This document shows, piece by piece, positions 1 through 5,803 of a stretch of DNA of 6,006 nucleotides. The DNA comes from Caldilineaceae bacterium (GTDB lineage: Bacteria > Chloroflexota > Anaerolineae > Caldilineales > Caldilineaceae): assembly GCA_012032975.1 (NCBI GenBank), contig JAAUPU010000213.1:1-6006 (forward strand). Direction: 5' to 3'. The position numbers and the translations under genes are program-made. How positions within the stretch are numbered: position 1 is the first letter of the stretch; every line of letters starts with the position of its first letter. The notes under the pieces were generated by a model. The model was not told the origin of the DNA and ran no database searches. It saw only the letters and a program-made list of their open reading frames with translations.

Positions 1-2
1 GG

Positions 3-368
3 GCGACCGAAGAAATCCCCGTTTGGCAGATGATCGCAGCGCCGCTTGAGCGCATCTCTACACGCGCCAAAGAATGGCAGACGATCCTCTCGAGCAGAGA
101 CCCTTCGGGTGAACGCTTCAAGGCCGAGGTCTGGCCAGGCGAAAGCGCAATCGGTGGCGGCAGCTTGCCCGGCGAAACCTTGCCCAGCGCGCTCTTGGCG
201 ATTGCGGCGAAAAGAATCGACCAGGTTGCCGAACGTCTGCGCGCGGCAGACCCACCGGTCATCTGCCGTATTCAGCAAGATCACCTTCTATTCGACCCGC
301 GCACCGTGTTGGTCGAACAGGAGGAAGGGCTGGTCACGACGCTCACCAAGGAGCTGATGCATGGATAG
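3..368 (+). CDS. selA: L-seryl-tRNA(Sec) selenium transferase (selenocysteine synthase), C-terminal part
   Basis: SelA is a PLP-dependent cytoplasmic enzyme that converts Ser-tRNA(Sec) to Sec-tRNA(Sec) using selenophosphate. Only the last 121 codons are present. The frame is open from base 3 and the start and PLP-lysine region lie upstream of the window. Recognition rests on three family-typical C-terminal blocks: an 'IPVWQMIAAPLE' stretch (about 15-50), a 'GGGSLPGETLP' loop (153-185), and the closing 'ADPPVICRIQQDHLLFDPRTVL' region, which resembles the small C-terminal domain of SelA (246-314; residues A-D-P-P-V, R-I, L-L-F-D and R-T-V-L are the key positions). The stop TAG at 366-368 lies inside the next gene, an ATG-overlapping arrangement that suggests translational coupling. 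selB, the usual partner, is not downstream. A SelA-like fold-type I paralogue is possible but less likely given the loop match. Confidence 0.85.
   Translation, partial: ATEEIPVWQMIAAPLERISTRAKEWQTILSSRDPSGERFKAEVWPGESAIGGGSLPGETLPSALLAIAAKRIDQVAERLRAADPPVICRIQQDHLLFDPRTVLVEQEEGLVTTLTKELMHG
348..353 (+). promoter_or_regulatory. Shine-Dalgarno site for the kinase gene
   Basis: AAGGAG lies 7 bases before the ATG at 361, inside the 3' end of selA. It is the best ribosome binding site in the window and fixes the kinase start at 361. It supports re-initiation by ribosomes finishing selA at 368. Confidence 0.75.
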
Positions 369-1220
369 CCAGCCAGCCCCCACGAGCCACCCCACCCCAC
401 CAACGGTATTCGTCAAACTGGGCGGGTCGCTGATCACCAACAAGCGCGAGGCAGAAGCACCTCGCCAGGAGGTCATTTGGAGCGCCTTGCCCAAGAGATC
501 GCCGACGCATGCCGGACCCAGCCCGATCTCAGGCTCGTGGTTGGGCATGGCTCGGGCAGCTTTGGCCATGTTTTTGGCCAACGCTACGGGACGCGCGACG
601 GCGTGCGCACACCTGAGCAATGGTTCGGGTTCGCCGCCACCGCAGATGCCGCCGCGCGCCTGAATCGCATCCTTGTGGCCGCACTCCTGCACGCTGGCAT
701 CCCTGCCTGGGGCATCCAACCGAGTGTTGAGTTGCGGGCCTGCGATGGCCACGTCATCGCCGGTCCCACAGATACAGTGCATTGCGCCTTGGACGTTGGA
801 CTGGTTCCAGTCGTGTATGGCGATGTGGTGCTCGACACGGTTCGCGGCGGGAGCATTGCCAGCACCGAAGAGATATTTGCGTGGCTCGCCCGGACCTTGC
901 AGCCAACCCGACTGATCCTGGCCGGCGAGGTGGACGGTATCTTCACCGCAGATCCACAGTTGAACCCAGGCGCGCGGCTGATCGAAAAGCTGACGCCGGA
1001 AGATGTTGCGCTCTTGGATACCGTCTTGGGCCAGAGCCACGGCGTAGATGTCACCGGTGGGATGAAGGCAAAGGTCGAGGAGACTTTTTCTCTGATCGCC
1101 AGCCATCCACATCTAGAAGTCCTGATCTGTAGTGGACTTCGGGCTGGCAACCTGCTGGCCGCATTGACCACACCTGCCGCCGCCACAGGCACAACTCTCC
1201 ATGCGGACAGACGCGCATAA
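361..1220 (+). CDS. ipk: isopentenyl phosphate kinase, interrupted by a one-base frameshift near 477
   Basis: The enzyme phosphorylates isopentenyl phosphate to isopentenyl diphosphate with ATP, the last step of the alternative mevalonate pathway known in archaea and some Chloroflexota such as Roseiflexus. It belongs to the amino-acid kinase fold. Codons 361-477 give a Pro/Thr-rich 15-residue leader, then 'VFVKLGGSLITNK' (catalytic-lysine glycine loop, residues 16-28) and 'EAPRQEVI'. The remainder is in another frame, 480-1220: 'GHGSGSFGH' with the family histidines (corrected residues 62-70), 'TRDGVRTPEQW', 'VVYGDV' (151-156), 'LAGEVDGIF' and 'SHGVDVTGGMKAK' (226-238). One extra base near 477 would restore V-I-L-E-R-L and a 286-residue protein; the family usually has about 260. 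The start is set by the AAGGAG at 348-353. As sequenced, only the 3' part from about 477 (possible TTG start) is one long frame, and it would lack the nucleotide-binding loop. A sequencing indel is more likely than a true pseudogene because both halves are well conserved. Confidence 0.85.
476..480 (+). other. frameshift site in the kinase gene (one base apparently missing)
   Basis: Reading from 361, codons GTC ATT are followed by TGG AGC GCC, which leaves the family pattern and stops at 663. Inserting one base in the TTT run (476-478) gives GTC ATT TTG GAG CGC CTT, continuing into the correct frame E-R-L-A-Q-E-I-A. There is no canonical X-XXY-YYZ slippery heptamer here, so programmed frameshifting is unlikely. 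Confidence 0.75.
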
Positions 1221-1227
1221 ATGCGCG
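1212..1227 (+). terminator. GC-rich stem-loop at the end of the kinase gene, weak terminator candidate
   Basis: CGCGCA (1212-1217) and TGCGCG (1222-1227) form a perfect 6-base stem around the loop TAAA, and the kinase stop codon (1218-1220) lies in the loop. No T-run follows, so it is not a classical intrinsic terminator. It could act as a 3'-end stabiliser or a Rho-linked end before the next promoter, or it may be chance in GC-rich DNA. Confidence 0.3.
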
Positions 1228-1320
1228 CGGCGTACTAAAGATGCACCGCCACCGGAAGCCTTCCACTCCCTTCATCGCACCCCACTTCGATAAACTGCAT
1301 AGCCGTTTGGTCGCATGCAT

Positions 1321-1350
1321 TTGCTAGAAAAAGTTGGCAACGAGTATAAT
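1321..1350 (+). promoter_or_regulatory. sigma-70-type promoter for the rseP block
   Basis: The -10 element TATAAT (1345-1350) is a perfect consensus match. TTGCTA (1321-1326) matches the -35 consensus TTGACA at four of six positions with an 18-base spacer, and the spacer is A-rich at its start. Transcription would begin near 1357, leaving a leader of about 120 bases before the ATG at 1479. It lies in the only sizeable intergenic gap, immediately before the protease gene. A second TTGGCA at 1334 is too close to the -10 to serve as its -35. Confidence 0.6.
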
Positions 1351-1361
1351 GCGCAATGCGC
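1351..1361 (+). promoter_or_regulatory. short dyad at the predicted transcription start, possible operator
   Basis: GCGCA-A-TGCGC is a perfect 5-1-5 inverted repeat starting at the base after the TATAAT hexamer and spanning the predicted +1. Position and symmetry would suit a repressor site, but arms this short arise by chance and no second copy was seen. Confidence 0.2.
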
Positions 1362-1442
1362 TATTGGCTATTTCTTACGCAAGTCGGTGGGTCTTTGGCT
1401 GCGAACTTGATGGAAAATCGGCCGGAAGATCACGCACGAGCG

Positions 1443-1461
1443 GCGGCGAAGTAGCGGCGAA
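1443..1461 (+). repeat. 8-base direct repeat in the rseP leader
   Basis: GCGGCGAA occurs at 1443-1450 and again at 1454-1461, an 11-base period close to one helical turn, ending 17 bases before the ATG at 1479. The second copy runs into AAGG (1461-1464), the only weak Shine-Dalgarno-like stretch here and rather far from the start. The repeat is plainly present; a role is not shown. Confidence 0.4.
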
Positions 1462-1478
1462 AGGCAAGAATAGAGTCT

Positions 1479-2834
1479 ATGATTACAGTTATTTCGTTTA
1501 TCGTTGTCCTGGGCATCCTCGTTTTCTTTCACGAGCTGGGACACTACTGGGTGGCTCGTCGCAACGGCATTGTTGTGGAAGAGTTCGGAATGGGCTACCC
1601 GCCTCGCCTGGTCAAGCTCTTCACCTACGACGGCACCGACTTCACATTGAACTTGATCCCCTTTGGCGGCTTTGCCCGCATGAAGGGTGAAGATGCCAGC
1701 GATCTTTCCCCTGGCTCCTTTAACGCGGCCAGCCGGGGCGCTCGCGCGGCCACGCTCATCGCCGGACCGGCCATGAACGCGCTCTTGGCCGTGATTCTGT
1801 TTGCGGCCAGCTTCATGGCGGGATTCCCCGCCGTCGTGGCCCTTCCACAAATGCTGAATGTGGCGACAAACTCCAGCGCCGCCGCGTTGGGGATCCAGGA
1901 TGGCGACATCCTGTTGCAGATCAATGGCGAGACCGCCTACGTGAGCGGCATCCCCGATTTTCAGTACAATGTCGTCCAGCAGGCAAGCCAAGAGCCGGGG
2001 GAGAATGCACCGGGTATCTTGGTGAGCCGCAACGACCAGATCATCGAGTTGCCCGATGCAGATGTCAGCGATATTGATGATCTGCTCTCTGACAGCGCCT
2101 ATCTGCCGGTTCTCAGTACAGAGATCTCTCAAGTCAGCCCGGACAGCCCCGCCGAGGCAGCCGACCTCCAGCCAGGGGACCAGATCTACGCGGTGGACGG
2201 TATCGTGGTCACGGTGGAAACGCCGCTAAACGAGCTAATTCGCCAGCGTCTCGGCGATGAAGTCAGCTTGACTGTGTTGCGTGATCTCAACTGGGTGACG
2301 GTGAATGTTGTGCCGCGTGTGGACCCGCCCGAAGGCCAGGGCGCACTGGGCATCCAGATCAGCCCCATCACCACGCTGGCCACCTTGCCGCCCTTGCGTG
2401 CACTCTGGGAGGGCGTTCTCAGTACGTCTGAGTACATCATGCTGGTCTTGAAGCTGCCGTTTATGTTGATCATGGGGCAGCTTGCGCCGGGCGAGGCACA
2501 GTTGACCGGACCCGTTGGCATCGCACAGATGGTAGGCGGTGCGGTCTCTGCCACCATCGACACGGGTCTCTGGTTCCCGATCTGGCGTCTGTCCGCGGTG
2601 CTGAGTGCTGCGCTGGCTATCACAAATTTGCTCCCTCTTCCGGCGCTGGACGGAGGGCGATTGCTCTTCATCCTGGTCGAAACCCTCCGTGGTCGTCGCG
2701 TCAATCCCGAGCGCGAAGGCTTCATCCACATGATCGGATTCATGCTGCTGCTGGGTCTTCTCGCCCTGATCACGGTGCGCGATATCAGCTCGGCACAGGA
2801 AGGCATCGACTGGCTTTCCATCCTGGGCCAGTAG
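1479..2834 (+). CDS. rseP: RseP-type site-2 intramembrane zinc metalloprotease (peptidase M50)
   Basis: This family cleaves trans-membrane substrates within the membrane, classically anti-sigma factors and leftover signal peptides, after a first cut by another protease. The 451-residue protein matches the usual length of about 450. Visible features: first membrane helix (about 4-24) carrying the zinc motif HELGH (18-22, catalytic E19); 'FGGFARMKGE' (62-71); 'GPAMN' (96-100) at the second helix; two PDZ-like domains, the first around 119-205 with 'LGIQDGDILLQING' (137-150) and the second around 209-293 with 'LQPGDQIYAVDG' (230-241); 'TGPVGIA' (343-349); the third zinc ligand in 'NLLPLPALDGGRL' (383-395, D391); and a last helix (about 416-433). 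The ATG at 1479 is the first start after an in-frame stop at 1452, and the N-terminus fits the family. Its Shine-Dalgarno is weak. Many bacteria place this gene beside dxr, cdsA or uppS; here it follows the kinase gene and is 26 bases from the LysM-protein gene, probably co-transcribed. The natural substrate cannot be told; no anti-sigma factor is in the window. Confidence 0.95.
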   Translation: MITVISFIVVLGILVFFHELGHYWVARRNGIVVEEFGMGYPPRLVKLFTYDGTDFTLNLIPFGGFARMKGEDASDLSPGSFNAASRGARAATLIAGPAMNALLAVILFAASFMAGFPAVVALPQMLNVATNSSAAALGIQDGDILLQINGETAYVSGIPDFQYNVVQQASQEPGENAPGILVSRNDQIIELPDADVSDIDDLLSDSAYLPVLSTEISQVSPDSPAEAADLQPGDQIYAVDGIVVTVETPLNELIRQRLGDEVSLTVLRDLNWVTVNVVPRVDPPEGQGALGIQISPITTLATLPPLRALWEGVLSTSEYIMLVLKLPFMLIMGQLAPGEAQLTGPVGIAQMVGGAVSATIDTGLWFPIWRLSAVLSAALAITNLLPLPALDGGRLLFILVETLRGRRVNPEREGFIHMIGFMLLLGLLALITVRDISSAQEGIDWLSILGQ

Positions 2835-2849
2835 CCATCTGCGCTAGCA

Positions 2850-2855
2850 GAGAAG
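2850..2855 (+). promoter_or_regulatory. Shine-Dalgarno site choosing ATG 2861
   Basis: GAGAAG lies 5 bases before the ATG at 2861. The in-frame GTG at 2855 overlaps this site and has no comparable site of its own, so the ATG is the better start. Confidence 0.5.
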
Positions 2856-2860
2856 TGACT

Positions 2861-4198
2861 ATGGATAACGAGTCCGGACAGCAAGCCCAACCGGCCTATT
2901 TGACGACGACTACAAACGCCGAGGCAAAGCCAACGCGTGGGTCGTCGCGCGTGCATACCAGCGCACCCAGGCCGTGTCCGAACTGCGGCGCGCCGATGCG
3001 AGCTGGCGCCAGCATCTGCACAGAGTGCGGCGAACATGTTCAGTTCAAGCCCAAGAGTATCCGTTGCCGACGTTGTGGCGGCACGGCTTCTTCTGCGCTG
3101 AACATTTGCCCACATTGTGGGCGCGATCTCTATCCAGCCCCTTCACGACTCTTCACGTGGGGCGCCCCGATATTGCTGGTTACACTGTTCTTACTCGTCC
3201 TCATGGGTCGTTGGGATGGCAGAAGTCCTCTCGTCTGGGCACAGGAGACCGTTGTAAACGGGATGTCATTCGTCAGCAATCTCAGCGAACAGGTGGACCC
3301 TGGCGTGGTGATCGTCATGACGCCGGTGACCGACGCGCTTCCGGGCGATCAGGGGACGCAGGAGACGAGGCTTGCCCCCGTCGAGCCAGAGGGTGCGGGA
3401 GTTGACACGACCACCACTGATGAATCCGTCAATGTTGCGCCAATTGCAGAGCAACCGGCTGCGATCGACTCAGCAGAGCAGGGCGCCCCGCCACTTCCTG
3501 CGACCGCGGAATCAGTCGCTACGCCGACTGAAGCGCCAACTGCAACACCCACAGCAGAGCCAACCGCGACGGCTGGGTCAGTCGCCCAGGCAGTTGCTGT
3601 TGCAACAGAGACGCCAACGGCAGCGAACACGACCACAAGTCAGGTCGTCGTTGGGCTGCCGACCGCGACGCCGACAAAGCCTCTTGCCCCGAAACCCAAT
3701 CTGACGCCTGCACTGGCGGCTGGCATCGCAGGCAGCAGCAAGCCAGGAGCAGCGGCGCAATCCACGCCGATTGACAGCCCAACGCCTGCCCCGTCGCCCA
3801 CGCCTTCCGCGACCCAACCTCCCACAGCGACACCGGTCACCTACAAGGTACGCACGGGCGACACCATCGTAGGTATTGCCGGTCGGTTCAAGGTCGACCC
3901 AGAAGCGTTGATGACGGCCAACGGAATCGACGCACGGGCGGTCTACTCGCTGCGTGTTGGCGAAGATTTGCTGATCCCAGTTCCCACTGCGACGCCCGAC
4001 CCGGCAGCGCCAACCTCAACATCGACCTCGACACCGACAGCGTTGCCCACGTCTACGTCGATTCCTGCGACCGCGACTGCGCCGCCGGCTGTGGAACCGA
4101 CCACAGCGCCAAACAGAGCCGCCCAGCGCATCGAGTCAGTTCCGGCTGGATGCACCAATCCTGCGCAGCCCAGAAAATGGCGCGTCGTTGCGATGTAA
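2861..4198 (+). CDS. double zinc-ribbon, single-pass membrane, LysM-domain protein (frameshifted before its C-terminal domain)
   Basis: As read, 445 residues. Order of parts: a polar leader (1-36); two zinc ribbons with four CxxC pairs, CPNC (39-42)/CTEC (53-56) and CRRC (69-72)/CPHC (83-86); one membrane helix (about 100-116); a region with short hydrophobic stretches (130-160); a Thr/Pro/Ala-rich linker (about 221-325); one LysM domain (326-374, 'TYKVRTGDTI' to 'VGEDLLIPVP'); and a second Thr/Pro/Ser linker (375-418). LysM binds N-acetylglucosamine-containing glycans such as peptidoglycan. The arrangement implies a cytoplasmic metal-binding head, a single crossing, and a flexible stalk presenting LysM outside. 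The last residues 'RKWRVVAM' before the stop at 4198 look out of frame: dropping one C at 4169-4171 continues into 110 further residues (entry 4170-4502), giving 546 in all. The gene is 26 bases after rseP. The specific function is unknown. Confidence 0.85.
   Translation: MDNESGQQAQPAYLTTTTNAEAKPTRGSSRVHTSAPRPCPNCGAPMRAGASICTECGEHVQFKPKSIRCRRCGGTASSALNICPHCGRDLYPAPSRLFTWGAPILLVTLFLLVLMGRWDGRSPLVWAQETVVNGMSFVSNLSEQVDPGVVIVMTPVTDALPGDQGTQETRLAPVEPEGAGVDTTTTDESVNVAPIAEQPAAIDSAEQGAPPLPATAESVATPTEAPTATPTAEPTATAGSVAQAVAVATETPTAANTTTSQVVVGLPTATPTKPLAPKPNLTPALAAGIAGSSKPGAAAQSTPIDSPTPAPSPTPSATQPPTATPVTYKVRTGDTIVGIAGRFKVDPEALMTANGIDARAVYSLRVGEDLLIPVPTATPDPAAPTSTSTSTPTALPTSTSIPATATAPPAVEPTTAPNRAAQRIESVPAGCTNPAQPRKWRVVAM
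3521..3835 (+). repeat. low-complexity Thr/Pro/Ala linker coding sequence
   Basis: This codes residues about 221-325 of the LysM protein and is dominated by A-C-N/C-C-N/G-C-N codons, giving irregular TPT, TAT and PTP units (for example TPTEAPTATPTAEPTATA). It resembles extracellular stalks in surface proteins and may be a glycosylation target. The units are irregular and there is no exact tandem period. Such stretches also produce long but spurious open frames on the opposite strand. Confidence 0.75.
3983..4114 (+). repeat. second low-complexity Thr/Ser/Pro linker coding sequence
   Basis: This codes residues about 375-418, between the LysM domain and the C-terminal domain. It includes the alternating run PTSTSTSTPTALPTSTS, encoded by mixed acc/aca/acg and tca/tcg codons, so it was not made by recent slippage of one exact unit. 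Confidence 0.7.
4169..4171 (+). other. frameshift site in the LysM-protein gene (one extra base)
   Basis: The frame from 2861 reads ...GCG CAG CCC AGA AAA TGG and stops at 4198. Removing one C from the CCC run gives CAG CCA GAA AAT GGC GCG TCG TTG, that is Q-P-E-N-G-A-S-L, a typical opening of a beta-sandwich domain ('P-x-N/D-G-A'). The frame then stays open to 4502. The simplest reading is a one-base insertion in a homopolymer. Confidence 0.75.
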
Positions 4199-4502
4199 CG
4201 GCAACGATCCGTTGGCCTGGGTGCCGGTTCCATATGCACGCGAAACCGACCAGTACGTAGTCTATCTTGGTTACTTGAATGGCTATGCCCCAGATGGTAG
4301 CGAAGAGATCATTTGGATTATCCAGCAACCCAGAAAGTTTGCCGAGACCATGTGGACGCCGATGGGTGACGATCTCTGCCGACTGGCGCCACAATCTCTG
4401 GGAAGAGAATGGCGTTGGTATGTGGAAGTAGTCGATGCCGCTGACGGAACGCGTACACCTGTTAGCCCACCCAGCCCGGTCTGGCGTTTCTCGTGGAACT
4501 AA
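4170..4502 (+). CDS. C-terminal beta-sandwich-like domain of the LysM protein, displaced in frame
   Basis: The frame open from 4170 to the TAA at 4500-4502 encodes 110 residues that complete the LysM protein (corrected residues 437-546). The segment is rich in Trp and Tyr: 'NDPLAWVPVPY', 'YVVYLGYLNGY', 'EEIIWIIQQP', 'WRWYVEVVDAADG' and the ending 'SPPSPVWRFSWN'. Alternating hydrophobic strands and a 'PSP.. W.F.W' close resemble fibronectin-type or Ig-like domains at the end of Chloroflexota surface proteins. This is fold-level inference, not a named family. Three cysteines lie around it (corrected 431, 445, 506). As an independent gene it would need the TTG at 4188, with no ribosome binding site and a 5' end beginning mid-domain, so a displaced domain is more likely. 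Confidence 0.6.
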   Translation, partial: PENGASLRCNGNDPLAWVPVPYARETDQYVVYLGYLNGYAPDGSEEIIWIIQQPRKFAETMWTPMGDDLCRLAPQSLGREWRWYVEVVDAADGTRTPVSPPSPVWRFSWN

Positions 4503-4520
4503 GCTGCGTTGGCGTTAGTT
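4497..4520 (+). terminator. weak stem-loop over the stop codon of the LysM-protein gene
   Basis: AACTAA (4497-4502) pairs with TTAGTT (4515-4520). GC (4503-4504) can add pairs with GC (4512-4513) if G4514 is bulged, around the loop TGCGTTG. Only a short T stretch follows. The AT-rich outer stem makes it weak. Confidence 0.2.
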
Positions 4521-4613
4521 TCAAAACAGGCGGGACGACACATCTCACGAGATTGTTTGGCGCCCATATGCTGCCGACTCAATCCATACTCAGGCTGATG
4601 ACAGCAAAGAAAC

Positions 4614-5744
4614 ATGACTGACCACAATCACAGACGCAACCCAAATGGTGTCGATAATCAATTTGACCCGGGCTGGCTTGAAGACGATCCATTGGATGAT
4701 GGATTCCCTGGCGGCTTGCTACATGAAACCGGCCTGCCGCTTGACGAACTCTTGGACCGACTCGTGCGCGACGCCGAATTGCCTTCCACCCAAGAGATGG
4801 CCTCGCTTTCCGATCTGTCGCGCGCACATGCAGAGAAGGTTCGCAGTCAGTGGCCGTTGATTCCATTGAGCCACCGCCGCGCCCTGCTATCCCAGTTGAT
4901 CGAGGCGGCCGTCGATGATCTGAATTGGCAGCTGGGACGCCTTCTCCGTATCGCGCTCGACGACGAAGACGCCACGCTTCGCAGACTGGCCATCGAGGGA
5001 TTGTGGGAAGATGGGGAGGCTGATCTCATCGGCGCCTACATCCAGATTCTGCGCATCGATCCATCTGAAGAAGTGCGCGCCGCGGCTGCCGGCGCGCTGG
5101 GTCCGTTCATGCTGGCCGGCGAATTGGACGAGTTGGATGCGTCGTTGGCGATGCGAACCGAAGAAGCGCTCCTTGCCGTTTTGCACAATGACCATGAACC
5201 ATTGAGCGTGCGCCGTCGCGCACTGGAGAGCATTGCCTATTCGGGCGAGGTCGGTGTGCGGCAGTTGATCGAGGATGGCTACTACTCTGCCTACGAGGAG
5301 ATGCGCGTCAGCGCGCTGATCGCCATTCATCACAGCGCAGACATTCGGTGGCGCAACTTCGCACGCGCCGAACTTCAGAGTCCATCCGCCGAAATGCGCG
5401 CCCAGGCTGCGTTGGCGTGCGGCGCCCTGGAAGCGACGGCGGCACGCGAGGACTTGATTGAACTGCTGGGAGATGAAGAACAGAACGTGCGCCTGGCCGC
5501 GATCGTCGCGTTGGGTCAAATTGGCGGCAAAGATGCCCAGATGGCGCTCGAAATGATGCGCGAAAGCGAAGACCCCGATGAAGTAGACGCTGCCGACCTG
5601 GCGCTTGAGGAGTTGATGTTCTTTGCCGGCATCCAGTCGGATCCTCTCTACGACGATGCTCTGGCCGAGGCAGATGAGGAAGATGTCGATCCGTGGGACG
5701 ACAGATTCGACATCGATGACCGAGATCTGGGAAGCTACGAATAG
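4614..5744 (+). CDS. HEAT-repeat protein with acidic termini
   Basis: A 376-residue soluble protein with no signal peptide or membrane helix. From about residue 100 to 337 it is built of paired-helix HEAT (PBS-lyase-like) units, for example 'DDEDATLRRLAIEGLWEDG' (116-134), 'DPSEEVRAAAAGALGPF' (149-165), 'EPLSVRRRALESIAYSG' (195-211), 'SPSAEMRAQAALACGALE' (256-273) and 'DEEQNVRLAAIVALGQIGG' (287-305). Each carries the D/E...V-R-x-x-A-x-x-A-L pattern. Such repeats form a curved solenoid used for protein binding; no catalytic motif is seen. The last 35 residues hold 16 Asp/Glu, and the motif DPxDDxF occurs near both ends (25-31 and 359-365). The ATG at 4614 is the first start after an in-frame TGA at 4599; the Shine-Dalgarno is poor. 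It lies 111 bases after the LysM gene, in a gap where I found no convincing promoter. The partner and role are unknown; a scaffold is an inference from the fold. Confidence 0.85.
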   Translation: MTDHNHRRNPNGVDNQFDPGWLEDDPLDDGFPGGLLHETGLPLDELLDRLVRDAELPSTQEMASLSDLSRAHAEKVRSQWPLIPLSHRRALLSQLIEAAVDDLNWQLGRLLRIALDDEDATLRRLAIEGLWEDGEADLIGAYIQILRIDPSEEVRAAAAGALGPFMLAGELDELDASLAMRTEEALLAVLHNDHEPLSVRRRALESIAYSGEVGVRQLIEDGYYSAYEEMRVSALIAIHHSADIRWRNFARAELQSPSAEMRAQAALACGALEATAAREDLIELLGDEEQNVRLAAIVALGQIGGKDAQMALEMMRESEDPDEVDAADLALEELMFFAGIQSDPLYDDALAEADEEDVDPWDDRFDIDDRDLGSYE

Positions 5745-5803
5745 CCATCCCCAGGGGCGCCGCGAACCGACGTAATTCTCGATCCACGCAGACCCAAAGC
5801 GAC

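Noticed and set aside
470..485. Programmed -1 frameshift in the kinase gene
   Set aside because: There is no X-XXY-YYZ heptamer at the junction and no obvious downstream pseudoknot. A simple indel in TTT explains it.
288..1112. Long open frame on the minus strand (274 codons) opposite selA/ipk
   Set aside because: It lies wholly antisense to well-recognised genes and its translation shows no family features. GC-rich coding DNA commonly opens such frames.
1254..1264. GGAAGCCTTCC near-palindrome in the 1221-1478 spacer
   Set aside because: The centre leaves no room for a hairpin loop and no other feature supports a protein-binding site.
2839..2850. CTGC-GCTA-GCAG hairpin between rseP and the LysM-protein gene
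   Set aside because: It is only a 4-base stem with no T-run, in a 26-base gap that also holds the ribosome binding site. Likely chance.
2855..2860. GTG at 2855 as start of the LysM-protein gene
   Set aside because: It overlaps the GAGAAG site that serves the ATG at 2861 and has no properly spaced ribosome binding site of its own.
1368..3115. Long minus-strand open frames opposite rseP (1368-2132, 2186-3115)
   Set aside because: They are antisense to a complete, motif-rich protease gene, and their translations are Arg/Ser/Gln/His-rich and unstructured.
3349..4239. Minus-strand and alternate-frame Val/Gly/Ala- or Arg/Gln-rich frames over the linkers
   Set aside because: They are by-products of the repetitive Thr/Pro codons of the LysM-protein linkers.
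4553..4590. Promoter before the HEAT-repeat gene (TTGTTT ... CATACT)
   Set aside because: The spacing is 26 bases, too long for a sigma-70 promoter, and both elements match poorly.
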